Of a stretch of 64,000 nt of DNA, positions 51,303 through 60,328 are shown one piece after another. Under the pieces are notes generated by a model. The model saw only the letters and a program-made list of their open reading frames with translations. It was not told the DNA's origin and searched no databases. Made by a program: the position numbers and the translations under genes. This stretch comes from Paenibacillus albiflavus (lineage in GTDB: Bacteria; Bacillota; Bacilli; Paenibacillales; NBRC-103111). The stretch spans positions 62,001 through 126,000 of the forward strand of contig NZ_SKFG01000009.1 in the NCBI RefSeq assembly GCF_004344915.1. Direction: 5' to 3'. Positions within the stretch are counted from its first letter, which is position 1. Each line of letters begins with the position of its first letter.

Positions 51303-52433
51303 TTGATTAACCAAGACCGTATTGTGAAGGAATTTATCGAGCTTGTTCAGGTGGATAGTGAAACGAAGTATGAAGGTGAAATTAGCAAGGTACTAACCAA
51401 GAAGTTTACCGATCTAGGCGTGTCCGTATATGAAGATGATGCAGCAGCTAAGACAGGTCATGGAGCAGGCAACTTAATTTGCACATGGCCTGCAAGTGAT
51501 CCTTCAGTCCAAGCACCTGTTATTTTGTTTACATGTCACATGGATACCGTAACCCCAGGAAAGAATATTAAGCCACAAATTGACGAGAATGGCATCATTC
51601 GTTCAGATGGCACAACTATTCTAGGCTCTGATGATAAAGCAGGAATTGCAGCGCTGTTCGAAGCGATCAAGGTGATTAAAGAAAATAATTTACCACATGG
51701 CAAAATTCAATTCGTCATCACCGTTGGTGAAGAATCTGGCCTAATTGGCGCGCGTGCGATGGATGCGAGTTTGCTTGAAGCTGAATTCGGCTTCGCGCTT
51801 GATTCCAACGGTGTTATCGGCGCAATCGCAGTAGCAGCTCCCTCACGTGCCGAAGTCAACATGAAGTTTTATGGTAAAACAGCGCATGCTGGCGTTAACC
51901 CGGAAGATGGTATTTCAGCGATTCAAATTGCAGCAAAGGCTGTTGCTCGTATGCCGCTTGGAAGAGTAGATAAAGAAACAACAGCGAATATTGGTTCATT
52001 CTCGGGCAGCGGCGCGTTGAATGTTGTATGCGATTATGCACATTTAAGGGCAGAAGCAAGATCCATCGTACAAGATAAACTGTTAGCACAAGTTGAAGCG
52101 ATGAAGCAGGCTTGTGAATCAGCCGTACAAGAGTTTGGCGGCAAGTGTGAATTCACTTCAGATATCGCTTATCCCGCTTTCATGTTCGATGATTCAGCGC
52201 CAGTCGTTCAGCTAGCGAAGCGCGTGCTTGAGAAAAATGGCTGTACGCCAAGCACATTCCACTCTGGTGGCGGCAGCGATGCGAATATTTTCAATCAAAT
52301 GGGCGTTCCAACTGTCAATCTGGCAGTAGGCTATAAGGAGATCCATACAACGAACGAGCATATCGCGATTAAAGATTTAATGAAAGTCGCAGAGGTTGTT
52401 GTTGGGATTGTGAAAGAAGTACAGCAGTCATGA
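51303..52433 (+). CDS. M20-family tripeptidase-like metallopeptidase (PepT/YqjE type)
   Basis: TTG at 51303 behind TTGGAGGGAAGAG. 376 residues: metal site FTCHMDTVTPGKN, bridging Asp in LGSDDKAGIAALFEAI, catalytic Glu in VGEESGLIGARAMD, dimerisation domain with YGKTAHAGVNPEDG, and the C-terminal HSGGGSDANIFNQMG. Cytoplasmic peptide degradation is the likely role. The NUDIX gene starts in the ATGA overlap at its end. Confidence 0.9.
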   Translation: MINQDRIVKEFIELVQVDSETKYEGEISKVLTKKFTDLGVSVYEDDAAAKTGHGAGNLICTWPASDPSVQAPVILFTCHMDTVTPGKNIKPQIDENGIIRSDGTTILGSDDKAGIAALFEAIKVIKENNLPHGKIQFVITVGEESGLIGARAMDASLLEAEFGFALDSNGVIGAIAVAAPSRAEVNMKFYGKTAHAGVNPEDGISAIQIAAKAVARMPLGRVDKETTANIGSFSGSGALNVVCDYAHLRAEARSIVQDKLLAQVEAMKQACESAVQEFGGKCEFTSDIAYPAFMFDDSAPVVQLAKRVLEKNGCTPSTFHSGGGSDANIFNQMGVPTVNLAVGYKEIHTTNEHIAIKDLMKVAEVVVGIVKEVQQS

Positions 52434-52993
52434 GTCTGGTGAAAAGTGACTATGAAGAAGTAACCATTAGCACGAAGCCGATCTTTAATGGCAAGGTGAT
52501 TTCTTTGCAGGTGGATGAAGTTCAATTGCCTAATGGTCAAACAGCAACTAGAGAACTTGTCAAGCATCCAGGCGCAGTAGCCGTTATTGCGCTTGTAGAT
52601 GATCGAATGATCTTCGTTGATCAGTTCCGCAAGCCTCTTGAACGTATGCAGGTTGAGATTCCTGCAGGTAAGCTAGATAGTGGGGAAGAGCCACTTGAGG
52701 CTGCAAGACGTGAGCTTGAAGAAGAAACCGGTTATGCTTGTGAATCTTTAAGTCATGTATGTTCGTTCTACACCTCCCCAGGGTTTGCGGACGAAATTCT
52801 GCATATTTATGTGGCGGAAGGGCTTAAGCAGGTTGGGGAGCTTAAGCTGGATGAAGATGAATTCCTAGACTGCCTGCTGCTGACGTTCGAAGACGCGCAG
52901 CGGCTCATACAAGAGCAGCGAATATCGGATTCCAAAACTATTTTTGCCGTATATGCTTGGCAAATCTATCGTTTAACAGGTAAGTGGTCGTAA
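52430..52993 (+). CDS. nudF: NUDIX hydrolase, ADP-ribose pyrophosphatase type
   Basis: Hydrolyses ADP-ribose to AMP and ribose-5-P. 187 residues with a full NUDIX box, GKLDSGEEPLEAARRELEEETGY, followed by CSFYTSPGFADEILHIYVAEGL, typical of the ADPR group. It overlaps the preceding gene by four bases and the next by one, a tight translational chain. Confidence 0.92.
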   Translation: MSLVKSDYEEVTISTKPIFNGKVISLQVDEVQLPNGQTATRELVKHPGAVAVIALVDDRMIFVDQFRKPLERMQVEIPAGKLDSGEEPLEAARRELEEETGYACESLSHVCSFYTSPGFADEILHIYVAEGLKQVGELKLDEDEFLDCLLLTFEDAQRLIQEQRISDSKTIFAVYAWQIYRLTGKWS

Positions 52994-54204
52994 TGAAGAC
53001 AGGTATAAGCGATTCTTTGCTTACGAATCATTATGTCGATCTGCATATTCATATCGGAAGAACAGAACAGGGTAGACCTGTCAAGATTACAGGAGCCAAG
53101 AATCTGACCTTCTATAATATTGCGAAGGAAGCATCCATGCGTAAGGGAATCGAAATGGTCGGAATCATTGACTGTCACTCCCCTTCGGTACAAGCTGAGA
53201 TACTTTCTTACTTGGATTCTGGAGAAATGGTGGAACTAGCGGGTGGCGGGATTCGGTATGGAGATACAACGATCATTCTAGGCAGCGAAATTGAAGTTCA
53301 TGATCCTGGCATGGGAGCAGCGCATTTATTAGTGTATTTGCCTACTCTTGAGAAGATGCAGGACTTCACACAATGGCTTCGTAAGCAGTTGAAGAATGTA
53401 GAGCTGAGCTCTCAACGAATATATGCAACAGCTAGAAGCTTGCAAGAAGAAGCGCTGGGAAGGGGCGGTATGCTCATTCCAGCGCATATTTTTACCCCAC
53501 ATAAAGGGATTTATGGTGCTTGCACGGATCGTATGGCTAATCTGCTTGATTTGGATGGTATCGCTGCTGTTGAGCTTGGTCTAAGCGCAGATACGGAAAT
53601 GGCGGGTCAGATTAGCGAGCTTGACACCTATACGTTCTTAACCAATTCTGACGCTCATTCCTTGCCGAAAATTGGTCGTGAGTACAATGTGTTGTCGCTT
53701 CAGAGCCCGACATACGAGGAGCTTCGCAAAGCGCTGTACCTAGAGGATGGACGAGCAGTTGTTGCTAACTATGGGCTAAATCCACGACTTGGCAAGTATC
53801 ACCGCACGTATTGTGCGACATGTGAAGCCATACTTGATGAGCAGGATCAAATCGTTGTAAGCTGCAGCAGCTGTGGCGGAACTAAAATTGTGCGTGGCGT
53901 GATCGACCGTGTCATGGACATTGCAGATCAGACTAAGCCTAATTCTCAAATTCAACGTCCACCGTATCACTATCAAGTACCGCTCGAATACATTCCTGGT
54001 ATCGGACCGAAGAAGTTCGAACGATTGTTAGATCATTTCGGAACGGAGATGAACGTCCTCCATCGTGTTCCGATTCAACAGCTTGCTGAATTAGCAGGCG
54101 AAAGCTTTGCCGCATATATCACGTCAGCTCGGGAGGGAACTCTAGCTGTTCAAGCAGGCGGTGGAGGTAAATATGGTAAAGTCATGACGACGCAACAGGG
54201 GTAA
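52993..54204 (+). CDS. Endonuclease Q family protein
   Basis: PHP-type nuclease related to EndoQ, which cuts at deaminated bases. 403 residues: PHP-like HYVDLHIHIGRTEQGRPVK, GIIDCHSPSVQAEI, GSEIEVHD, PAHIFTPHKGIYGACTDRM, SDAHSLPKIGREYN; a four-Cys zinc site YCATCEAILDEQDQIVVSCSSCGG (C, C, C, C) and a helix-hairpin-helix YIPGIGPKKFERLLDHFG near the C terminus. Start at the ATG overlapping the NUDIX stop, or a GTG three codons earlier. Confidence 0.85.
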   Translation: MKTGISDSLLTNHYVDLHIHIGRTEQGRPVKITGAKNLTFYNIAKEASMRKGIEMVGIIDCHSPSVQAEILSYLDSGEMVELAGGGIRYGDTTIILGSEIEVHDPGMGAAHLLVYLPTLEKMQDFTQWLRKQLKNVELSSQRIYATARSLQEEALGRGGMLIPAHIFTPHKGIYGACTDRMANLLDLDGIAAVELGLSADTEMAGQISELDTYTFLTNSDAHSLPKIGREYNVLSLQSPTYEELRKALYLEDGRAVVANYGLNPRLGKYHRTYCATCEAILDEQDQIVVSCSSCGGTKIVRGVIDRVMDIADQTKPNSQIQRPPYHYQVPLEYIPGIGPKKFERLLDHFGTEMNVLHRVPIQQLAELAGESFAAYITSAREGTLAVQAGGGGKYGKVMTTQQG

Positions 54205-54226
54205 AACTTCTAGTTTTACCCTTTTC
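54198..54226 (+). terminator. Intrinsic terminator after EndoQ-like gene
   Basis: Nine-base-pair stem GGGTAAAAC/GTTTTACCC with a six-base loop, overlapping the stop codon, then TTTT. Confidence 0.82.
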
Positions 54227-54294
54227 CTCATATGCTTGTCTTAGGTGAACTTTTTGAATAATGGTTCTAAGAACAACAGAGGGGGAAGCTGGTC

Positions 54295-54939
54295 ATGGCT
54301 CGTCGCTTTTCAATTCGAAAATATTTACAGGATTACTCGTCGCTATATGTATTTATTGCAGTGCTATTTGTGATGGGAGTTGCATTCGGCGCTGTGATGG
54401 TAAATGCATTGTCGCTTGATCAGAAGCAAGAGATGCTGCAGCAGCTTGGTGCCTTCTTCTATTCATTAACAGACCATAATGACTTTAGTGGACAAAGCAG
54501 CTTCATCGATTCCTTATGGCTGAATCTGAAATGGATTCTATTGATCTGGTTACTTGGTTTATCTGTCATAGGTTTGCCGCTCATTTTTGTTTTAGATTTT
54601 CTTAAAGGCGTACTTATCGGTTTTACAGTGGGGTATTTAGTCGGTCAATTCTCTTGGGAAGGTGTGCTATTCTCGCTCGTGTCAGTTGCACCTCAGAATC
54701 TGCTTATCATTCCGCTAATTCTGATAGCATCTGTCACCGCCGCCTCTTTCTCGATCGCTATGGTTAAGAGTCAGTTCATGCGAGGGAACTATAAACAGGG
54801 GCAAATGGTTCAAGCGCTTATGCGGACAATCGTAATTACATTAGGCGTTTGCGTAATTATTGTTGGCGTTTCGGCTTATGAAGGCTATATCTCCCCTTAC
54901 TTGATGCAGTGGGTAACACCTACAGTTCCTTCTATTTAA
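54295..54939 (+). CDS. spoIIM: Stage II sporulation protein M
   Basis: Membrane component of the DMP peptidoglycan hydrolase complex for engulfment. 214 residues with five membrane helices; LKWILLIWLLGLSVIGLPLIF, FLKGVLIGFTVGYLV and APQNLLIIPLILIASV are characteristic. ATG behind GAGGGGGAAGC. Located before fur as in B. subtilis. Confidence 0.93.
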   Translation: MARRFSIRKYLQDYSSLYVFIAVLFVMGVAFGAVMVNALSLDQKQEMLQQLGAFFYSLTDHNDFSGQSSFIDSLWLNLKWILLIWLLGLSVIGLPLIFVLDFLKGVLIGFTVGYLVGQFSWEGVLFSLVSVAPQNLLIIPLILIASVTAASFSIAMVKSQFMRGNYKQGQMVQALMRTIVITLGVCVIIVGVSAYEGYISPYLMQWVTPTVPSI

Positions 54940-54972
54940 TCCTAATTGCAGATTCACTTACTTAAAGTATGT

Positions 54973-55001
54973 TTGACTTGCCTTCCTCCTAATTCTATAA
55001 T
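54973..55001 (+). promoter_or_regulatory. Sigma-A promoter of fur
   Basis: TTGACT (54973-54978), 17-nt spacer, TATAAT (54996-55001), 85 nt before the fur start. No clear Fur box seen. Confidence 0.75.
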
Positions 55002-55045
55002 AAAAGTAATATAGAAGACGATTGAATCAGCTTGTTTAGCGGGGA

Positions 55046-55074
55046 AACCGTTTCTTCTTGTGTACGGTTACCGA
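55046..55074 (+). repeat. Partial copy E of the two-hairpin repeat (5' UTR of fur)
   Basis: Right half only: GGGGAAACCGTTTCTTCTTG then TGTACGGTTAC, matching the right arm of module 2 and its trailing sequence in copies B and C. Lies in the fur leader, directly before its ribosome site. Confidence 0.55.
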
Positions 55075-55085
55075 GGGGGAGAAGC

Positions 55086-55568
55086 ATGGAGTCACGGATT
55101 GAGAAAATTAAACAACAATTGCAATCGCAGGGGTTTAAGCTGACACCGCAACGCGAGGCAACGGTGCGAATACTACTGGAGAATGAGCAGGATCATCTCA
55201 GCGCCGAAGAAGTGTATATGCTGGTTAAAGATATTGCTCCTGAAATCGGATTGGCTACAGTTTATAGAACGTTAGAATTACTAAGTGAATTGCATGTTCT
55301 GGAGAAATTGAATTTTGGCGATGGTGTGGCGAGATACGACTTGCGTAGTGATGATAATCATCACCATCATCATCATTTGATTTGTGTTGAATGCGGTTCG
55401 GTTAAGGAAATTAAAGAAGATTGGTTATTGCCTTTGGAAGACCGCTTATTCCGAGAGTTTAAGTTTAAGGTAATTGATCATCGTTTAGATTTTCAAGGTA
55501 TTTGCAGTGAGTGTGCGGAGAAACATTCCGGCAATGAAACAAGTCTTAACGATCAACCTTCCGCTTAA
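55086..55568 (+). CDS. fur: Ferric uptake regulator family protein Fur
   Basis: Iron-responsive repressor. ATG at 55086 behind GAGGGGGAGAAGC; a longer reading runs through repeat E. 160 residues: winged helix (GFKLTPQREATVRILLENEQDHLSAEEVY, GLATVYRTLELLSELHV), metal-binding DDNHHHHHHLICVECGSV, and the structural zinc pair CSEC. Acidic, polar C-terminal tail. Confidence 0.92.
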   Translation: MESRIEKIKQQLQSQGFKLTPQREATVRILLENEQDHLSAEEVYMLVKDIAPEIGLATVYRTLELLSELHVLEKLNFGDGVARYDLRSDDNHHHHHHLICVECGSVKEIKEDWLLPLEDRLFREFKFKVIDHRLDFQGICSECAEKHSGNETSLNDQPSA

Positions 55569-55620
55569 GGAACGCATCCGTCCTTAAAGAAGGTGAAACC
55601 GTTTTTTCTGGTATGGTGTC
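55566..55620 (+). repeat. Partial copy D of the two-hairpin repeat (after fur)
   Basis: Module 2 only: AAGGAACG (55567-55574) pairs with CGTTTTTT (55600-55607) through G-U pairs, inner CCTT/AAGG helix, and conserved AGGTGAAACCG. The T-rich right arm makes it a possible terminator for fur, whose stop codon it overlaps. Confidence 0.65.
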
Positions 55621-55685
55621 ATATCTTGCTTACATTAATCATACATTTGTCCTAATCTTATGATTTGTATAGGAGGGATTCTTGT

Positions 55686-55916
55686 ATGATTTTTTTGTAT
55701 CGTAAATGGCTTAGTCGGTTGAAGTTTATTGTGATGTTCGTTTTCCTTACATATGCGTTATATCATGTGATGTCATTTGTAGGCGATTGGATACAGCCTC
55801 TTGATAAATATCATCAGCCTAGCGGCAAATCGGTTAAGGTATTTAGCCATAATGGGATTCAAGAAAATGAATCGATTGCGGATCGTTTGAAGCTGTTTTA
55901 TTGGTATGGAGAATGA
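55686..55916 (+). CDS. DUF4227 small membrane protein (YqzK-like)
   Basis: Seventy-six residues, one membrane helix (about 11-32) and a polar tail ending ADRLKLFYWYGE. ATG at 55686 behind AGGAGGGATTCTTGT. Position after fur matches B. subtilis yqzK. Function unknown. In B. subtilis xerD follows; here deoB comes next and xerD is absent from this spot. Confidence 0.85.
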   Translation: MIFLYRKWLSRLKFIVMFVFLTYALYHVMSFVGDWIQPLDKYHQPSGKSVKVFSHNGIQENESIADRLKLFYWYGE

Positions 55917-55918
55917 TT

Positions 55919-55947
55919 TTGCTAAGTCATGATTTAAATGAGATAAT
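55919..55947 (+). promoter_or_regulatory. Sigma-A promoter of deoB
   Basis: TTGCTA (55919-55924), 17-nt spacer, GATAAT (55942-55947), 30 nt before the deoB start. Confidence 0.6.
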
Positions 55948-55977
55948 AGAACCAAATCTGCTTAATTGGAGGTTCTT

Positions 55978-57150
55978 ATGACATTTCAAAGAGTTTGTTT
56001 AATCGTACTGGATAGTGTAGGAATTGGTGAGCTTCCTGATGCTCCTAAGTTTGGTGACGAAGGTGCGCATACACTAGGTCATATCGCAGAGCGTATGGAG
56101 CTGAAGGTCCCTCATATGGCGAAGCTTGGTTTAAGCAATATTGCTCCTCTGCATGGAATTGCATCTGCGGAGCAGCCTGCAGCCTATTATGGCAAGATGA
56201 ATGAGATTTCAGTTGGAAAAGACACGATGACAGGTCATTGGGAGATCATGGGATTGGAGATTACCAAACCTTTTAATACATACCCAAATGGATTTCCTAA
56301 GGAATTGATCGATCAATTCGAGCAAGAAACGGGACGCAAAGTGATCGGCAACAAGCCTGCTTCAGGAACTGAAATTTTGGACGAGCTTGGCGAAGAACAG
56401 ATGAAGACGGGTGCATGGATTGTCTATACTTCAGGGGATAGTGTTTTCCAGCTTGCTGCGCATGAAGAAATTATTCCACTTGAAGAGCTGTATCGTGCAT
56501 GTGAGATTGCACGTAAATTAACGCTTAAGGAAGAGTTCTCCGTCGGACGCGTTATCGCTAGACCATATCTAGGACAACCTGGCTCCTTTAAGCGTACTTC
56601 CAATCGACATGACTATGCAGTGAAACCACCAGCGCCAACTGTCATGAATAAGCTTAAAGATGCGGGTAAGGACGTTATTGCAGTAGGCAAAATCAACGAT
56701 ATTTATACTGGCGAGGGTGTTACGGCAGCCACACATACGAAAAGTAATTTAGACGGTATCGAGCAAACGATTGACATCTTGGGTCGCGATTTTAATGGGA
56801 TGGTGTTTACGAATTTAGTGGACTTTGATTCCTTGTACGGACATCGTCGTGATCCGATTGGGTATGGTAAAGCATTAGAAGAATTTGATGCTTATTTACC
56901 TCAAATTATGGAGCGAATTGGAAAGAACGATCTGCTTATTCTAACGGCGGATCATGGGAATGATCCCATTCATGCAGGAACTGATCATACGAGAGAATAT
57001 GTGCCATTATTAGTCTACAGCCCAAGGTTTAAGCAGATGGGTTCACTCGGTATTCGTGCTACTTATGCCGATCTTGGTGCGACGGTCGCAGATATTTTTG
57101 GTACAGAAGGAACAGGAATAGGTACAAGCTTTTTGGCTGAGTTACAATAA
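55978..57150 (+). CDS. deoB: Phosphopentomutase
   Basis: Interconverts (deoxy)ribose 1- and 5-phosphates in nucleoside salvage. ATG at 55978 behind TTGGAGGTTCTT. 390 residues: metal site [25 protein letters not shown], phosphorylated Thr in [12 protein letters not shown], and [22 protein letters not shown]. Operon with punA 22 nt downstream. Confidence 0.96.
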   Translation: MTFQRVCLIVLDSVGIGELPDAPKFGDEGAHTLGHIAERMELKVPHMAKLGLSNIAPLHGIASAEQPAAYYGKMNEISVGKDTMTGHWEIMGLEITKPFNTYPNGFPKELIDQFEQETGRKVIGNKPASGTEILDELGEEQMKTGAWIVYTSGDSVFQLAAHEEIIPLEELYRACEIARKLTLKEEFSVGRVIARPYLGQPGSFKRTSNRHDYAVKPPAPTVMNKLKDAGKDVIAVGKINDIYTGEGVTAATHTKSNLDGIEQTIDILGRDFNGMVFTNLVDFDSLYGHRRDPIGYGKALEEFDAYLPQIMERIGKNDLLILTADHGNDPIHAGTDHTREYVPLLVYSPRFKQMGSLGIRATYADLGATVADIFGTEGTGIGTSFLAELQ

Positions 57151-57172
57151 TCAAAATATGGGGGCACGTTGA

Positions 57173-58000
57173 ATGGAAGTGCGTAAAGGGAAAGAACAAA
57201 TACTTGAAGCAGCAGCATCTATTGCGAAGATAACAGATATTAAGCCTCAGATAGGACTTATTCTAGGCTCTGGGCTTGGAATTCTAGCGGACCTAATCGA
57301 GAATCCAATCGTGATTAACTATAAGGATATCGCGCATTTTCCGGTTTCTACAGTAGAAGGGCATGCCGGGGAGCTTGTTATCGGTGAGGTTAAAGGCAAG
57401 CAGGTTGTCATGATGAAAGGTCGCTTTCATCAATATGAAGGCTATGGTGTAGATACGGTAACATTCCCGATTCGCGTGATGAAGCAGCTCGGTGTTGAAA
57501 CGTTAATCGTTACGAATGCTGCAGGCGGCATTAATACCTCATTTGAGCCTGGTGATCTGATGGTGATTACGGATCATCTGAATATGACTGGCAACAATCC
57601 GCTGATTGGACCGAATGATCCTGAGCTAGGAGACAGATTCCCAGATATGTCAACTGCTTACACGAGAGAGCTTCGCCAGTTGGCGCTTCAAGTAGCTGAA
57701 GCTCAGAATTTTGCAATTCGCGAGGGTGTATATGCGGGACTTCTTGGACCAACATATGAGACTCCTGCTGAAATTCGCATGCTTCGGACATTAGGTGCAG
57801 ACGTTGTAGGGATGTCTACCGTATCGGAAGTTATTGTTGCGCGTCACGCTGGACTTAAGGTGCTAGGGTTCTCCTGCGTATCGAATATGGCAGCTGGCAT
57901 TCTGGATCAACCTTTGTCTCATGCGGAGGTAATGGAAACGACAGAGCGAGTCAAAGCGAAATTCTTAAATCTTGTTCTTGGTGTAATTGAAAAGCTGTAG
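57173..58000 (+). CDS. punA: Purine nucleoside phosphorylase I
   Basis: Trimeric PNP giving base and (deoxy)ribose-1-P, the deoB substrate. 275 residues: IGLILGSGLGILADL, MMKGRFHQYEGYGVDTVTFPIRV, TNAAGGINTSFEPGDL, EGVYAGLLGPTYETPAEIRML and the Asn in VSNMAAGI. ATG behind GGGGGCACGTTGA. Confidence 0.95.
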   Translation: MEVRKGKEQILEAAASIAKITDIKPQIGLILGSGLGILADLIENPIVINYKDIAHFPVSTVEGHAGELVIGEVKGKQVVMMKGRFHQYEGYGVDTVTFPIRVMKQLGVETLIVTNAAGGINTSFEPGDLMVITDHLNMTGNNPLIGPNDPELGDRFPDMSTAYTRELRQLALQVAEAQNFAIREGVYAGLLGPTYETPAEIRMLRTLGADVVGMSTVSEVIVARHAGLKVLGFSCVSNMAAGILDQPLSHAEVMETTERVKAKFLNLVLGVIEKL

Positions 58001-58113
58001 CAATGACTTACCTCATATTGTCACAAAACTTTCTTTTTTAATAGTTTGAAATATATGAGCTTTTCAGAAATCTCATGTACAATAGTAGTGACAAATTAAT
58101 GGGGGGATTAACA

Positions 58114-58494
58114 ATGTACAAGTGGCTTATGTCTGTATTATTGATCGTAGCGATTGTGCTGGGCGTAGGCGTCCTATATTCGAGTATTTCGGAACGTTCC
58201 GCCCTTGCTGAACAAGAGAAGAAAGAAGCAGGTAAATCCATTAAGATTACTGCATCTAACTTCCACTTTGATAAACCTGAATATAAGGTTAAGCAAGGTG
58301 AAACTTGGCTTCTTAAATTTAGCAATGCCGATGGTGTTCATGCAATGGAAATCGATGGCTTGGACATTAAGCTAGACAAAGCGAACGCTTCAAAAGAAGT
58401 TACGTTCGATAAACCAGGTACGTACACGTTAAGATGTTCTTTAATGTGCGGACAGGGACATGCAGATATGCATTCAACATTCATTGTTGAATAA
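58114..58494 (+). CDS. Stand-alone CuA-type cupredoxin domain, membrane anchored
   Basis: 126 residues: one N-terminal helix (about 4-22) as anchor, then a cupredoxin fold outside the membrane. The ligand motif CSLMCGQGHADM (C-x3-C-x3-H-x2-M) plus an earlier His in ADGVHAMEI is that of the CuA centre of cytochrome oxidase subunit II or nitrous-oxide reductase. No subunit I gene is near. May be an electron carrier or copper chaperone (inference). ATG behind GGGGGGATTAACA. Confidence 0.85.
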   Translation: MYKWLMSVLLIVAIVLGVGVLYSSISERSALAEQEKKEAGKSIKITASNFHFDKPEYKVKQGETWLLKFSNADGVHAMEIDGLDIKLDKANASKEVTFDKPGTYTLRCSLMCGQGHADMHSTFIVE

Positions 58495-58512
58495 TTAAAC
58501 ATTTAAACTCGG

Positions 58513-58538
58513 AGAGAGGGCTATCGCCCTCTCTTTTT
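58513..58538 (+). terminator. Intrinsic terminator after cupredoxin gene
   Basis: Nine-base-pair stem AGAGAGGGC/GCCCTCTCT with a four-base loop, then T run. Confidence 0.9.
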
Positions 58539-58655
58539 GGCGTTAATAAACAATATAAAGGGATTTCGTATATATATATCCATTTTAGTAAAGAATAGTG
58601 AGAAGATTGCCATTTGGATCGTTTATTCAACAAGATTAACAGGGGGTTGTTTATT

Positions 58656-59828
58656 TTGCTTAAGAAATTGGTAGCCTGTTTACTATGTATTCCTCTTGTA
58701 TTTCTATTAGGGTCAGGTCTTGTATTGGCTGAGCCGATCAAGAAGCCGCAGCAGCAGGTCGATTTAACTCCAAATGCACAGTCAGCCGTACTGATGGATG
58801 CAGATACAGGAACGATCATTCAGGGTAAGAATAAAGATGTCAAATTACCGCCAGCTTCTATAACCAAGATTATGACCATGGTACTCATTATGGAGGCAAT
58901 TGATTCAGGTAAAATTACGCTGGATGAGAAAGTAACAACTAGTGAATATGCAGCCTCCATGGGTGGATCGCAGATATTCCTTCAACCCGGCGAAGAGATG
59001 ACAGTACAGGATATGCTCAAAGGAATTGCGATGGCTTCAGGCAATGATGCTTCTGTTGCAATGGCCGAGAAGATCGCGGGTTCTGAAGAGAATTTTGTCC
59101 AGATGATGAATGAACGCGCAGAGCAATTAGGGATGAAAAATACCCATTTTGTCAATTGTAATGGATTGCCTGCCCAGAACCATTTTACGACAGCTTATGA
59201 TATTGCCATTATGTCGCGTGAGCTATTGAAGCACCCGATCATTACGAAATTTACGAGTTCGTATCAAGACTATCTACGCAAGGATTCTGAGAAGCCATTC
59301 TGGCTTGTGAATACGAATAAATTAGTCCGATTCTACTCAGGTGCTGATGGACTTAAAACAGGCTACACGAGCGAAGCTAAATTTTGTTTATCTGCAACGG
59401 CCAAGAGAGATAACTTCCGCATTATCGCAGTTGTGCTTGGTGAGCCGAATACCAAAACACGTAATGCCGAAGTAACTAGAATGTTCGATTATGCTTTTGC
59501 TCAATATATGAATTATTCGATTTTCAAATCGGGAGATGAGCTGGGCTCCTTTAAGGTAACAAAAGGGGATGTAAGCTCCGTACCCCTCATTGCTAAACAG
59601 CATTATTCTGTGCTTATGAAGAAGGGCGAGTCTACAGAAGGAATCAGACACGAAGTGCAGATCAATTCGGATTTGCGTGCACCAATCGCACAGGGGCAGT
59701 CAATAGGCAAACTTATTGTATATAAAGGGGATCAACAGCTAGCGGAATATCCATTAGAATCTCCACTTGCAGTAGGTAAGGCTGGCTGGTGGACGTTATT
59801 CAAACGCTCGATTTCCCAGATGTTCTAG
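58656..59828 (+). CDS. dacF: D-alanyl-D-alanine carboxypeptidase DacF
   Basis: Penicillin-binding protein trimming peptidoglycan stem peptides, in spores limiting cortex cross-linking. TTG at 58656 follows AGGGGG; frames starting earlier lack a site. 390 residues: signal peptide (to about 27, ending VLAEP), SxxK in PPASITKIMTMVL, SGN in MASGNDASVAMAE, KTG in LKTGYTSEAKF, and a C-terminal beta domain with a membrane-binding helix. Directly upstream of spoIIA, as in B. subtilis. Confidence 0.93.
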   Translation: MLKKLVACLLCIPLVFLLGSGLVLAEPIKKPQQQVDLTPNAQSAVLMDADTGTIIQGKNKDVKLPPASITKIMTMVLIMEAIDSGKITLDEKVTTSEYAASMGGSQIFLQPGEEMTVQDMLKGIAMASGNDASVAMAEKIAGSEENFVQMMNERAEQLGMKNTHFVNCNGLPAQNHFTTAYDIAIMSRELLKHPIITKFTSSYQDYLRKDSEKPFWLVNTNKLVRFYSGADGLKTGYTSEAKFCLSATAKRDNFRIIAVVLGEPNTKTRNAEVTRMFDYAFAQYMNYSIFKSGDELGSFKVTKGDVSSVPLIAKQHYSVLMKKGESTEGIRHEVQINSDLRAPIAQGQSIGKLIVYKGDQQLAEYPLESPLAVGKAGWWTLFKRSISQMF

Positions 59829-59874
59829 TGAGGCTTGTCTAGTTTTAGCAGATTTCTTCTAGTTTTGTAATGAG

Positions 59875-59904
59875 GCAGGAGATTGGTATGCTGGGGTAGA
59901 ATTC
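59875..59904 (+). promoter_or_regulatory. Sigma-H promoter of the spoIIA operon
   Basis: -35 GCAGGAGAT (59875-59883, one mismatch to RNAGGAWWW), 12-nt spacer, -10 GTAGAATTC (59896-59904). spoIIA is under sigma-H and Spo0A in B. subtilis. No exact 0A box was seen beside it. Confidence 0.65.
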
Positions 59905-59974
59905 AGTGTTCATCAAGCGGATGCAGGAACAGCTTAAGCTCTAGGCACCGCGAACGTTTGGGAGTGAACACACA

Positions 59975-60328
59975 ATGAGTTTGCAAATTGAATTCGAGCA
60001 GCATAGACGCGCATTAATCGTAAGGTTAAAAGGTGAATTGGATCATCACACTTCTGATGTGGTAAGAGCACGGATGGAGGAAGCAATCAATAACGGAGAC
60101 GCCTTTCATTTGGTTCTAAGTCTAAGGGATCTATCATTCATGGATAGCTCAGGGCTTGGCGTTATTCTCGGGCGTTACAAGCAAGTAACAAGCAGAGGCG
60201 GTAAACTCGTCATCTGCCATGTAAATCCAGCAGTGAATCGTCTATTCGAGCTATCAGGATTATTCAAAATAATCACGTTCGAAGATAGTGAACGTGCGGC
60301 GTTAGCCAGTCTGGAGGTCGCACTATGA
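59975..60328 (+). CDS. spoIIAA: Anti-sigma F factor antagonist SpoIIAA
   Basis: STAS protein that, when dephosphorylated, pulls SpoIIAB off SigF. 117 residues; the phosphorylated serine lies in [23 protein letters not shown] behind TTGGGAGTG. Overlaps spoIIAB by four bases. Confidence 0.96.
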   Translation: MSLQIEFEQHRRALIVRLKGELDHHTSDVVRARMEEAINNGDAFHLVLSLRDLSFMDSSGLGVILGRYKQVTSRGGKLVICHVNPAVNRLFELSGLFKIITFEDSERAALASLEVAL

